This document shows, in pieces, positions 1 to 9,131 of a DNA stretch of 64,000 bases (position 1 is the stretch's first letter; the number at the start of each line of letters is the position of its first letter). The notes under the pieces were generated by a model that worked only from the letters and a program-made list of their open reading frames with translations, did not search any database and had not been told where the DNA came from. A program made the position numbers and the translations under genes. Source of the DNA: Marinobacter sp. F4206 (GTDB lineage Bacteria; Pseudomonadota; Gammaproteobacteria; Pseudomonadales; Oleiphilaceae). The stretch lies in contig NZ_JAHXKI010000002.1 in NCBI RefSeq assembly GCF_019392195.1, positions 1,674,001 through 1,738,000 of the forward strand, given 5' to 3'.

Positions 1-38
1 GGCTGAACGGCCCTTTTCACAAATACGGAGAACCGACC

Positions 39-821
39 ATGACCTACGAAGACATCCTGTACGACGAAACCGACGGCGTCGCGACCATCACCATCAACCG
101 TCCGGACCGCTACAACGCCTTCCGCGGGCAGACCTGCATGGAACTGATCGACGCCTTCAATCGCGCCGGCTGGAACAAGGACATCGGGGTGATCGTCTTT
201 ACCGGCGCCGGCGAGAAAGCCTTCTGTACCGGCGGCGATCAGGGCGCTCACGAAGGCCAGTACGATGGCCGTGGACTGATCGGCCTGCCGGTGGAAGAGC
301 TGCAACGCCTGATACGGGAAGTACCCAAGCCGGTCATCGCCCGCGTTAACGGCTTCGCCATCGGTGGCGGCCATGTCCTACACGTGATCTGTGACCTGAG
401 TATCGCCGCCGAAACCGCCATCTTCGGCCAGGTCGGTCCCAAGGTCGGCTCGGTGGATCCGGGATTCGGCACCGCCTACCTGGCGCGGGTGGTGGGTGAG
501 AAACGGGCGCGGGAGATCTGGTACCTGTGCCGCAAGTACTCCGCCCAGCAGGCGCTGGAGTGGGGACTAGTGAATGCCGTGGTACCGCCGGAGCAGCTGG
601 ACGCGGAAGTGCGCCAGTGGTGCGACGAAATCCTCGAAAAGAGCCCGACCGCCCTGAGCATCGCCAAGCGCTCCTTTAATGCCGACAGCGACAACATCGC
701 CGGCATTGGCGCCCTCGGCATGCAGGCCCTGAGCCTGTATTACGACACCGAGGAATCGAAGGAAGGGGTGAGTGCCTTCAAGGAAAAGCGTAAGCCCGAG
801 TTCCGCAAGTACTACAAGTGA
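39..821 (+). CDS. badI: BadI-like 2-ketocyclohexanecarboxyl-CoA hydrolase (crotonase superfamily)
   Basis: This 260-residue crotonase-fold protein most resembles BadI, which hydrolytically opens the ring of 2-ketocyclohexanecarboxyl-CoA to pimelyl-CoA in alicyclic acid and anaerobic benzoate breakdown. Seen in the sequence: the oxyanion-hole segments CTGGD (63-67) and GFAIGGGH (105-112), the GSVDPGFGT stretch (137-145), and a C-terminus ending KRKPEFRKYYK that I recall from BadI and MenB-like hydrolases. GGAG lies seven bases before the ATG. It sits 24 bases before an acyl-CoA dehydrogenase of the same proposed pathway and probably shares its transcript. A general enoyl-CoA hydratase is the alternative; the assignment rests on remembered family sequence, not a search. 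Confidence 0.72.
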   Translation: MTYEDILYDETDGVATITINRPDRYNAFRGQTCMELIDAFNRAGWNKDIGVIVFTGAGEKAFCTGGDQGAHEGQYDGRGLIGLPVEELQRLIREVPKPVIARVNGFAIGGGHVLHVICDLSIAAETAIFGQVGPKVGSVDPGFGTAYLARVVGEKRAREIWYLCRKYSAQQALEWGLVNAVVPPEQLDAEVRQWCDEILEKSPTALSIAKRSFNADSDNIAGIGALGMQALSLYYDTEESKEGVSAFKEKRKPEFRKYYK

Positions 822-845
822 TGGCCCGATAGCCCGGAGAACACC

Positions 846-1985
846 ATGAATTTCGCCTTCAACGAAGAACAAACCGCGATCCGTGACCTTGTCGCCCGTT
901 TCAGTTCCGACACGCTGGCGCCGGGCTATCGCAAGCGGGACCAGGCCGGCGTCATCGAACGGGACGTCATCCGACAACTCGGCGAGATGGGCCTGCTCGG
1001 GGGCGAATTGCCCGAGAAATTTGGGGGCAGCGGCATGGACTGCGTCACCAGCGGCCTGATTATTGAGGAGATTGCCAAAGGGGATTTCAACGTGGGCTAC
1101 ATTCCCCTGCTGGCCTCCCTGAACGGCCAGATCATCGCCAGCCACGCCGCCCCGGACCTGGCGAAAGCGTGGCTACACGGCATGACTTCCGGCCAGAAGG
1201 TAGCCTGCATCGCCCTGACCGAGCCCCAAGGGGGGTCCGACGCCGCCAACCTGCGCCTGAAGGCGGAGAAGAAGGGCGACGTCTATGTGCTCAATGGCGA
1301 AAAGACCTCGATCTCCATGGCCGATCAGGCCGATGTGGCGGTGGTGTTTGCCCGCACCGGCACGGTGGAGCAACGGGCCTCCGGCATCAGCGCCTTCCTG
1401 GTGCCCATGGACAGCCCGGGCATCACCACCACCCGCTTCGAGGACAATGGGCAGCGCGCCATCGGCCGTGGCTCCATTTTCTTTGATAACGTGGAAGTGC
1501 CCGCCAGCCACCGGATGGGCGATGAGGGCAAGGGCTTCAAGCAGGTGATGCAGGGCTTCGACTACAGCCGGGCGCTGATCGGCCTGCAGTGCCTGGCCGT
1601 GGCCCAGCAGTCTCTGGATGAAACCTGGCAGTGGCTGACTGAACGCTCCGCCTTCGGCCAGAACCTGTCCGCATTCCAGGGCCTGACCCACCCGCTGGCG
1701 GAATACCAGACCTACGTTCATGCCGCGCGTCTGCAGTGCTACCATGCGCTCTGGCTCAAGGACAATAACCTGCCCCACAACGCTGAGGCGGCGATGAACA
1801 AGTGGTGGGGGCCGAAACTGGCCTTCGATGTGGTCAAACAGTGCCTGCTGGCCCACGGCCACACCGGCTGGGGCGAGGACCTGCCCTTCGCCCAGCGACT
1901 CCGGGACGTGCTGGGGCTGCAAATAGGTGACGGCACCGCGCAGATAATGAAAAATATCATTGTTCGCGAATACCTACCCCAGTGA
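846..1985 (+). CDS. aliB: Acyl-CoA dehydrogenase, cyclohexanecarboxyl-CoA dehydrogenase (AliB)-like
   Basis: A 379-residue, full-length FAD-dependent acyl-CoA dehydrogenase that would introduce the first double bond into a CoA-bound ring or chain. The FAD-contact signature LTEPQGGSD is at 124-132. Near the C-terminus the usual Glu-Gly-Thr catalytic-base motif reads GDGTAQIM, with Asp362 where many family members have Glu. Its position between a BadI-like hydrolase and a MarR regulator is what suggests cyclohexanecarboxyl-CoA as substrate. GGAG precedes the ATG. The dehydrogenase class is secure, the substrate is inferred from context, and a short- or medium-chain acyl-CoA dehydrogenase cannot be excluded. 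Confidence 0.68.
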   Translation: MNFAFNEEQTAIRDLVARFSSDTLAPGYRKRDQAGVIERDVIRQLGEMGLLGGELPEKFGGSGMDCVTSGLIIEEIAKGDFNVGYIPLLASLNGQIIASHAAPDLAKAWLHGMTSGQKVACIALTEPQGGSDAANLRLKAEKKGDVYVLNGEKTSISMADQADVAVVFARTGTVEQRASGISAFLVPMDSPGITTTRFEDNGQRAIGRGSIFFDNVEVPASHRMGDEGKGFKQVMQGFDYSRALIGLQCLAVAQQSLDETWQWLTERSAFGQNLSAFQGLTHPLAEYQTYVHAARLQCYHALWLKDNNLPHNAEAAMNKWWGPKLAFDVVKQCLLAHGHTGWGEDLPFAQRLRDVLGLQIGDGTAQIMKNIIVREYLPQ

Positions 1986-2068
1986 TGCGCCCCCTCTCCG
2001 CCGCGATTCGGGGCGCCGATGAAAGCCTTCCCTGGCCAGCCGGCCGGGAAGGACAGACAGGAGCTCAG

Positions 2069-2548
2069 ATGATCGTTAACGAATCCGGCGGCATTCCGAA
2101 CCGGCTGTTTTTCCGCCTGTTCCAGACCGGAAACATCCTGCAACGGCAGGTTCAGAATGAAATGGGGATCAGCGCGGTTCAGTGGGCGGTGCTGGGCGCC
2201 CTGTCACGGGAAGGTTTTGAGGACGGGACGTCCTTCAACCAGCTCAAGGAGTACCTGCACGTCAGCCGCCAGAACCTCGACGGCGTACTTAAACGCATGG
2301 AGCGGGATGGCCATGTGGTGCGGATTACCGACCCCCAGGATCGGCGGGCACGGCTGGTGGTGCTGACCGATTCCGGTCGGGAGTTCTGGAACCGGCTCCA
2401 GGACACCATCACCGAGTTTTACCAGCAGGCACTGCAGGGACTGAGCTTCGACGATGGGGTCAGCCTGCTGCACCTGCTGAAAAAACTGCAGCACGAACTT
2501 GTTCACGTTTCCCTGAACTCGGAGGCCGGGGAAGGCGCCAACGAGTGA
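2069..2548 (+). CDS. MarR-family transcriptional regulator (BadR-like)
   Basis: A 159-residue winged-helix regulator of the MarR family. The core reads YLHVSRQNLDGVLKRMERDG followed by an ITDPQDRRARL wing, the typical recognition helix and beta-hairpin, and it is flanked by the N- and C-terminal helices that make the dimer. The frame is open from 1982, but ATG 2069 is chosen because AGGAG lies just upstream and the protein then has the normal family length. It follows the BadI/AliB-like pair directly. In Rhodopseudomonas a MarR protein, BadR, controls the cyclohexanecarboxylate genes, so local control by a CoA-thioester ligand is a reasonable inference. Confidence 0.75.
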   Translation: MIVNESGGIPNRLFFRLFQTGNILQRQVQNEMGISAVQWAVLGALSREGFEDGTSFNQLKEYLHVSRQNLDGVLKRMERDGHVVRITDPQDRRARLVVLTDSGREFWNRLQDTITEFYQQALQGLSFDDGVSLLHLLKKLQHELVHVSLNSEAGEGANE

Positions 2549-2566
2549 GGGCCATGCCCTGCTCTA

Positions 2567-3412
2567 TCAGCCTGTACAGCCCAGATGCCGGCCATGAAAA
2601 CGCAGTTGCTGTTCCATGAAGCTGGCAACAAAGTAATAGCTGTGGTCGTAGCCGTCGTGACGACGCAGCTCCAGCGGGTACCCGCTGGCCGTGGCCGCCG
2701 CCTCCAGGGCCTCAGGTTTTAGTTGTTCCGCCAGGAAGTTGTCGGCCTCGCCCTGGTCCACCAGGGCCGGCACGAACGTCCGGGTTTGTCGCATCAGTTC
2801 GCTGGCGTCATAGGCTTTCCAGCGGTCGGTGTCCTCACTCAGGTAGGCGGTAAACGCCTTCCTGCCCCAGGGACCATTAACCGGGTTACTGATCGGGCTG
2901 AAGGCCGACACCGACTGGTAACGTTCCGGATTCCGCAGCGCCAGCACCAGAGCACCGTGTCCGCCCATGGAATGGCCGGCGATGGCGCGCTGCTCCGTTA
3001 CCGGGAACACGGATTCAACCAGGGCCGGCAGCTCACTCAGCACATAATCGTACATCCGGTAATGCCGGTTCCAGGGACTCTCGGTGGCGTTGACGTAGAA
3101 ACCCGCGCCCTGTCCCAGGTCATAGCCGCCATCGTCGGCGACACCCTCGCCTCGCGGGCTCGTGTCCGGGGCAACGATGGCAATCCCCAGCTCCGCGGCC
3201 ATCCGGTGGGCTCCGGCTTTTTGCATGAAATTCTCGTCGTTACAGGTCAGACCGGACAACCAGTAGAGCACCGGAACCTTCTGTCCGTTCGCCACCTGCG
3301 GCGGCAGGAAGATGGCAAAGCGCATGGTACAGCCGAGGCTCTCGGACGAATGGCTGTACTGCTTGTGCCAGCCGCCAAAGCTCTTGTTGCTGCTCAGGTT
3401 TTCAATGGTCAT
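2567..3412 (-). CDS. fghA: S-formylglutathione hydrolase
   Basis: A 281-residue esterase-D type alpha/beta hydrolase that cleaves S-formylglutathione to formate and glutathione, the second step of glutathione-dependent formaldehyde oxidation. The nucleophile elbow is GHSMGG with Ser148. DQGEADNFL supplies the likely acid and DGYDHSYYF the histidine near the C-terminus. The frame is open to 3469, but start 3412 is used because GGGGGAG sits just before it and MTIENLSSNK begins the family's normal N-terminus. It lies 53 bases downstream of the class III alcohol dehydrogenase gene on the same strand, consistent with one operon for the two-step pathway. Confidence 0.9.
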   Translation of the reverse strand: MTIENLSSNKSFGGWHKQYSHSSESLGCTMRFAIFLPPQVANGQKVPVLYWLSGLTCNDENFMQKAGAHRMAAELGIAIVAPDTSPRGEGVADDGGYDLGQGAGFYVNATESPWNRHYRMYDYVLSELPALVESVFPVTEQRAIAGHSMGGHGALVLALRNPERYQSVSAFSPISNPVNGPWGRKAFTAYLSEDTDRWKAYDASELMRQTRTFVPALVDQGEADNFLAEQLKPEALEAAATASGYPLELRRHDGYDHSYYFVASFMEQQLRFHGRHLGCTG

Positions 3413-3465
3413 TGAAGACTCCCCCACCGTGGCCGCCGGCCCGAGCAGACCGGCGACCAACCGCA

Positions 3466-4665
<1,200 letters not shown>

Positions 4666-4714
4666 TTATCGATAATTACTCCTTTCATCAATTTACTTTT
4701 ACTGAGCAGTAAAA
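4666..4714. promoter_or_regulatory. Two palindromes in the frmA-lysR divergent promoter region
   Basis: The 140-base divergent intergenic region holds TTATCGATAA (4666-4675) and an 18-base hyphenated inverted repeat TTTTACTG-AG-CAGTAAAA (4697-4714). The second ends 19 bases before the LysR ATG at 4734. The area is much richer in A/T than the flanking genes. LysR proteins often bind dyad sites in such divergent regions and repress themselves, so these are candidate operators. The assignment is inferred from position and symmetry alone. Confidence 0.5.
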
Positions 4715-4733
4715 ATCAGGGGTATAGGCCGGC

Positions 4734-5606
4734 ATGACTTCCTGGGAAGGCGTCAATGAGTTCGTCGCGGTGGCGGAAACGGAAAGCTTTACCCAAGCCG
4801 CCCGAAAGCTGGGCGTGTCTATTGCCCAGGTAAGCCGGCAGGTCAGCGCCCTCGAAAGCCGGCTGGCCACCAAACTCTTTTACCGGACTACCCGTCGGGT
4901 CTCGGTCACCGAAGCCGGCCAGATCTACTACCAGCACTGCCGGCAGGTATTGGATGCCCTTGAAGACGCCGAACGCTCACTGACCGATCTGCAGCAGGTT
5001 CCCAAAGGCAAACTCCGGATCACCGCCCCGGTCACCTACGGGGAAACGGCCATCGCACCACGGATCAATGACTTCGTTCTGCGCTACCCGGAACTTGAAG
5101 TGGAGATGAAGCTGACCAATCAGATGCTGGACCTGGTGGCCGAGGGATTTGACCTGGCGATACGACTGGGGAAACTGGAGGACTCCAGCATGATGGCAAA
5201 GCGTCTGGCGTCCCGCTCGTTGAATGTGTGCGCCGCCCCGGGCTACCTTTCAGCCCACGGCACACCCCACTCGCTGTCGGAGCTGGATCAACACAACTGC
5301 CTGCAGGGTAATCTGGACTACTGGCGCTTTCAGGATCGGGGCAAGCCCCGCAATGTCCGTATCAACGGCACCATCAAATGCGACAGTGGTCGGGCGCTGC
5401 TGGATGCAGCCCTGAAAGGCATCGGGATTGTTCAGTTACCGGACTACTACGTCCAGCAGGCATTGGATGACGGTGAATTGATCCCGCTGCTGACGCATTA
5501 CCGGGAAGACGATGACGGTATCTGGGCGGTCTACCCCCATAACCGCCACCTGTCACCCAAGGTTCGGATGCTGCTCGACTTTTTGGCCGAATCACTGGGC
5601 CAGTGA
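4734..5606 (+). CDS. LysR-family transcriptional regulator
   Basis: A 290-residue LysR regulator. The N-terminal winged helix (about residues 5-64) contains SFTQAARKLGVSIAQVSRQV and the SALESRLATKLFYRTTRRVS segment. The remainder is the periplasmic-binding-like effector domain, beginning near KLRITAPVTYGE. It is divergent from frmA, which makes the formaldehyde/glutathione genes its best candidate target in addition to its own promoter. The frame is intact and of usual family length. The effector cannot be read from the sequence; the CrgA/DsdC-like branch it resembles responds to many different small molecules. Confidence 0.85.
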   Translation: MTSWEGVNEFVAVAETESFTQAARKLGVSIAQVSRQVSALESRLATKLFYRTTRRVSVTEAGQIYYQHCRQVLDALEDAERSLTDLQQVPKGKLRITAPVTYGETAIAPRINDFVLRYPELEVEMKLTNQMLDLVAEGFDLAIRLGKLEDSSMMAKRLASRSLNVCAAPGYLSAHGTPHSLSELDQHNCLQGNLDYWRFQDRGKPRNVRINGTIKCDSGRALLDAALKGIGIVQLPDYYVQQALDDGELIPLLTHYREDDDGIWAVYPHNRHLSPKVRMLLDFLAESLGQ

Positions 5607-5637
5607 GGACATTCCGGGCGCGACCGTGGGGAAATCA

Positions 5638-5655
5638 GGCCCGGATAACCGGGCC
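5638..5655. terminator. Convergent hairpin between lysR and dadA-like gene
   Basis: GGCCCGG-ATAA-CCGGGCC forms a perfect seven-base-pair stem with a four-base loop, between the end of the LysR gene (5606) and the end of the oppositely oriented DadA-like gene (5663). It lacks a clear U-tract in either direction, so it may be only part of a transcription end or a protective hairpin. Confidence 0.45.
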
Positions 5656-5662
5656 GTAATTA

Positions 5663-6907
5663 CTAGCGGGCAGTGCTGACGGTCAGGCCGGAGGACGCTG
5701 TTTCAACAGCCTCGGCCAGCAGCTCGGCGGTGATCGCCGACAGGGTCCAGCCCAGGTGACCGTGACCGGTGTTGTAGAACACGGTCGGCAGGCGGCCCGG
5801 ACCAACGCGCGGCATCATGTTGGGTAACATGGGGCGCAGCCCCGCCCAGGGCACCACTCGACGGGTGCTGACCCCCGGAAAACATTCTTCGACCCAGCGG
5901 GTCAGCGGCTTGATCCGGTCATCCCGGATGTTCCGGTTGAAGCCATTGAATTCCGCCGTCCCGGCAACGCGGAAGCGGTCGTCGCCCAGCCGGCTGGTCA
6001 CCAGCTTGGTGGCATCGTCGAGCAAACTGACGGTCGGCGCGGCCTTCTGGGAGGCCTCGTCGTCCAGTTGCACGGTAATGGAGTAGCCTTTGACCGGGTA
6101 GATATTGACCCGGTCGCCCAGCTTCGCAGCCAGGGCCCGGCTACCGGTGCCGGCACAGATCACCACGCCATCAAAGGTGTCACGGTGTTGCTGTTCGCCA
6201 TCGTACGCGGTCACCCAGGCGTTGTTCTGGTCCGCACTGAGTTCGGTGACCGTGTGCCCGTAGCAGGTCTTGACGCCGAGACGCAGAATGGCATCGGCCA
6301 GGCCGTTGGTGAACTTGTGGATATCACCGGTTGAGTCGCTTTCAGTGAAAAAGCCACCGTAATAGGTTCCGGCCAGGGTGGGTTCGATCGCCTTCATTTC
6401 TTCCGGGGTAACGGCCCGGCGCTCAAGGCCGCCGGCGGCCAGCAGCCTGGAGACGTTGGCGGCGTGATCAAAACCGTCCTTGTCACGGTAGATATGCAGG
6501 ATGCCCTGCTTCTTGAGGTCGAAATCAATGCCTTCGTCCTGAGCCCACTGGAACAGGTGTTCCCGTGCGGCAATGGCCAGGCGGGCGGTTTCGGTGGTGT
6601 TCTGCTCGTACTGGGGAATCGCGGCGATAAACTCCGCAAACCAGCTCAGCTTGTGCCAGGACGGCTTGGGATTGACCAGCAGGGGGGCATCGCTGCGCAG
6701 CATCCACTTCATGCCTTTCATCACAGTCTGCCAGTTGTTCCAGACCTCGGCGTTGGACGCCGACAACTGACCGCCGTTGGCGAAGGAGGTTTCCATCGCG
6801 GCGTAGCGGTGCTTTTCGTAAACGGTGACATCGAGGCCGCGCTTGGCCAGGGTATAGGCGGTCGTGATACCGGTGATACCACCGCCAATAACTGCAATTC
6901 GCTTCAT
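5663..6907 (-). CDS. dadA: DadA-like FAD-dependent D-amino acid dehydrogenase / glycine oxidoreductase
   Basis: A 414-residue DAO-family flavoprotein that oxidatively deaminates an amino acid at the inner membrane or in the cytoplasm. IAVIGGGITGITTAYTLAKR at the N-terminus is the FAD-binding beta-alpha-beta with GxGxxG, and NTGHGHLGWTLS near the C-terminus is the family's second flavin contact. The frame is open to 6946; start 6907 is used because GGAGAG precedes it and MKRIAVIGGG is the normal family beginning. A tandem glycine riboswitch precedes the gene. DadA enzymes usually take D-alanine and other D-amino acids, but the riboswitch suggests glycine, or a glycine-derived compound, as substrate or signal here. 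Confidence 0.82.
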   Translation of the reverse strand: MKRIAVIGGGITGITTAYTLAKRGLDVTVYEKHRYAAMETSFANGGQLSASNAEVWNNWQTVMKGMKWMLRSDAPLLVNPKPSWHKLSWFAEFIAAIPQYEQNTTETARLAIAAREHLFQWAQDEGIDFDLKKQGILHIYRDKDGFDHAANVSRLLAAGGLERRAVTPEEMKAIEPTLAGTYYGGFFTESDSTGDIHKFTNGLADAILRLGVKTCYGHTVTELSADQNNAWVTAYDGEQQHRDTFDGVVICAGTGSRALAAKLGDRVNIYPVKGYSITVQLDDEASQKAAPTVSLLDDATKLVTSRLGDDRFRVAGTAEFNGFNRNIRDDRIKPLTRWVEECFPGVSTRRVVPWAGLRPMLPNMMPRVGPGRLPTVFYNTGHGHLGWTLSAITAELLAEAVETASSGLTVSTAR

Positions 6908-6966
6908 ATAACACTCTCCAGAAGGCGTCCAGGGTTCCCTTTCCACACAGATCGGTGGAAAGCACC

Positions 6967-7167
6967 CCTTCCGTCACTGAACCTGAGAGATTCACGCGCC
7001 GATTCAACGGAATCGACGGCTTGCTCCTTCGGTGTGCCGACTGACGCGGTCGTCGACAGCTCTTCGGAAAGTATTCAAGTTAGCGGTCCTTTTGCCTGAG
7101 AGTTTCCGGGGCAGTTGCTCCTTCGGCGCCGGTCACACTAACGTGCGACACAGTCTCTCCCGCTAAC
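6967..7167 (-). ncRNA. Tandem glycine riboswitch upstream of dadA-like gene
   Basis: Read on the minus strand, two successive aptamers are recognisable. The first spans 7167-7079 and is closed by GTTAGCGG/CCGCTAAC; it contains GGGAGAG, GCGCCGAAGGAGCAA and ACTCTCAGGCAAAAGGACCG. The second spans 7071-6967 and is closed by CTTTCCG/CGGAAGG; it contains CACCGAAGGAGCAA and ATCTCTCAGGTTCAGTGACGG. These CCGAAGGAGCAA and CTCTCAGG cores are hallmarks of glycine riboswitches. Between aptamer and gene a hairpin (6939-6962, CTTTCCAC/GTGGAAAG) may form the expression platform. The GAGAG of the ribosome site could also pair with the aptamer's CTCTC. Gene activation by glycine is the usual outcome; that is inference here. 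Confidence 0.88.
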
Positions 7168-7231
7168 AAGTCTGGTTAAATGCCAGTCTGCTTTGCAAAA
7201 TAGCAAAAATCGCGGTTTTACAAAACCTCTA

Positions 7232-7264
7232 GCTGCCCGCACTACGCATTTGGCGACGGGCAGC
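7232..7264 (-). terminator. Hairpin downstream of glmS
   Basis: GCTGCCCG and CGGGCAGC form an eight-base-pair stem just after the glmS stop at 7272 (minus strand). The T-rich run TTTTG follows several bases later on the minus strand. This is a plausible but imperfect intrinsic terminator. It also separates glmS transcription from the riboswitch leader of the next minus-strand gene. Confidence 0.5.
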
Positions 7265-7271
7265 GGGGAAT

Positions 7272-9104
7272 TTATTCGACGGTCACACTTTTGGCCAGGT
7301 TGCGCGGCTGGTCCACGTCGGTGCCCTTGAGAACAGCCACGTGGTAGGACAGCAACTGAAGCGGAACCGTGTAGACGATCGGGGCAGTGATTTCGTGCAC
7401 CGACGGCAGCTGCATGACATGAATGCTCTCTTCCGGTTTCACGTCGGCAGCCTGATCCGCGAACACGAAGAGCTCGCCGCCCCGGGCACGCACTTCCTCC
7501 AGGTTGGATTTGAGCTTTTCCACCAGATCGTTGTTTGGCGCCACCGTGACCACGGGCATTTCACTGTCGACGAGCGCCAGCGGGCCGTGCTTGAGCTCAC
7601 CCGCCGGATAGGCTTCGGCGTGAATGTAGGAAATTTCCTTGAGTTTCAGGGCGCCTTCGAGCGCCACCGGGAACTGCGATCCCCGGCCCAGGAACAGGCT
7701 GTGGTTCTTGTCCATAAAGGCCTTGGACATCTCGGCAATGTCGGCATCCAGGGCCAGTACCTGATCGACCTGCCCCGGCAGCTGGTGAATCGCTTTCACA
7801 ATGTCAGCCTCTCGCTGCTCGTCGAGACCGTTATGACGGGCCAGAGCCAGGGTGAAAATCAGCAGCGCCGTGAGCTGGGTGGTGAAGGCCTTGGTGGAGG
7901 CCACACCAATTTCAGGACCGGCTTGGGTCATGATCACCAGATCGGATTCGCGAACCAGGGAACTGCCCGGTACGTTGCAGATAGCGAGTGCCGCCCGAAA
8001 GCCGGCCTGTTTGGCCTGGCGAAGAGCGGCCAGGGTATCGGCAGTCTCGCCGGACTGGGAAATACACAGGAACAGGGTGTCCCGCTGGATCACGTGCTTG
8101 CGGTAACGGAACTCGGATGCCACCTCCACGGAGCAAGGCACACCGGCCAGCTCCTCAATCCAGTATCGAGCGACCATACCGGCGTGATAGCTGGTGCCAC
8201 AGGCGATGATCTGGACGTGGTTGACGTCCTGCAGGAGATTGGCGGCGTCGGTGCCGAGCGCCTGCTCCAGAACACGGCTGTCGGTAATCCGGCCTTCCAT
8301 GGTGGCCTTGATCACTTTCGGCTGCTCGTAGATTTCCTTAAGCATGAAGTGTCGGTATTCGCCCTTGTCGGCGGAATCGGCACCGTGTTCGAAGCGGGTG
8401 ATCTTGCGCTCAACCGGGGTGCCTTCCCGGTCGTGAATGATCACCTTGTCCTTGTGAATGTCCGCTATATCGCCCTCTTCCAGGAACATGAAGCGGTCGG
8501 TCACAGGCAGCAGGGCCAGCTGATCCGAGGCGATAAAGTTCTCCCCGATACCCACCCCGATCACCAGCGGGCTGCCTTCCCGGCAAACCACCAGGTGGTC
8601 CGGCTCGTCAGAGTGCACGACGGCGAGGGCATAGGCCCCGCGCAGGCGGACGATGGCCGCTTTGACCGACGCATACAGGTTGCCAAGGTCGCGGTAGTAC
8701 TTTTCGATCAGATGGGCAACGACTTCGGTATCGGTCTGGGAGGTGAACTCAAAGCCTTCGCCCTTCAGTTCCTCGCGCAGCTCCTGATAATTCTCGATGA
8801 TGCCGTTATGAACGATGGCCAGCCGATCGCCAGACATGTGGGGATGGGCATTGAGCTGGGAAGGCTCGCCGTGGGTGGCCCAGCGGGTGTGGGCAATTCC
8901 CAGGTGACCGGTTAGCGGATTGGCGTCAATGGCCTCGCTCAGGGAAGCAACCTTGCCCACTTCCCGGGCCCGCTTTACGACCGTACCGCCATCGACCACC
9001 GCCATACCGGCAGAATCATACCCCCGGTATTCCAGGCGGCGCAGACCCTCAATAAGAATGCCCTGAACGTCCCGTTCCGAAACCGCACCTACAATCCCAC
9101 ACAT
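7272..9104 (-). CDS. glmS: Glutamine-fructose-6-phosphate aminotransferase (isomerizing)
   Basis: GlmS (610 residues, full length) makes glucosamine-6-phosphate from fructose-6-phosphate and glutamine, the entry step to peptidoglycan and lipopolysaccharide amino sugars. The nucleophile is Cys2 in MCGIVGAV, exposed after removal of the start methionine. The glutaminase domain fills roughly the first 240 residues, and two SIS isomerase domains follow, with CGTSYHAG and SQSGETADT visible in the first. The C-terminus AKSVTVE is family-typical. It is 27 bases downstream of glmU, so both enzymes of UDP-GlcNAc synthesis are probably co-transcribed. No glmS ribozyme is seen, as expected in a proteobacterium. 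Confidence 0.97.
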   Translation of the reverse strand: MCGIVGAVSERDVQGILIEGLRRLEYRGYDSAGMAVVDGGTVVKRAREVGKVASLSEAIDANPLTGHLGIAHTRWATHGEPSQLNAHPHMSGDRLAIVHNGIIENYQELREELKGEGFEFTSQTDTEVVAHLIEKYYRDLGNLYASVKAAIVRLRGAYALAVVHSDEPDHLVVCREGSPLVIGVGIGENFIASDQLALLPVTDRFMFLEEGDIADIHKDKVIIHDREGTPVERKITRFEHGADSADKGEYRHFMLKEIYEQPKVIKATMEGRITDSRVLEQALGTDAANLLQDVNHVQIIACGTSYHAGMVARYWIEELAGVPCSVEVASEFRYRKHVIQRDTLFLCISQSGETADTLAALRQAKQAGFRAALAICNVPGSSLVRESDLVIMTQAGPEIGVASTKAFTTQLTALLIFTLALARHNGLDEQREADIVKAIHQLPGQVDQVLALDADIAEMSKAFMDKNHSLFLGRGSQFPVALEGALKLKEISYIHAEAYPAGELKHGPLALVDSEMPVVTVAPNNDLVEKLKSNLEEVRARGGELFVFADQAADVKPEESIHVMQLPSVHEITAPIVYTVPLQLLSYHVAVLKGTDVDQPRNLAKSVTVE

Positions 9105-9131
9105 GCTGCTTTCACCTGTTCTGTATGCTGA

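Noticed and set aside
7341..8915. 524-codon open frame antisense to glmS
   Set aside because: glmS is unmistakable on the other strand; the frame shows no motif and no ribosome site.
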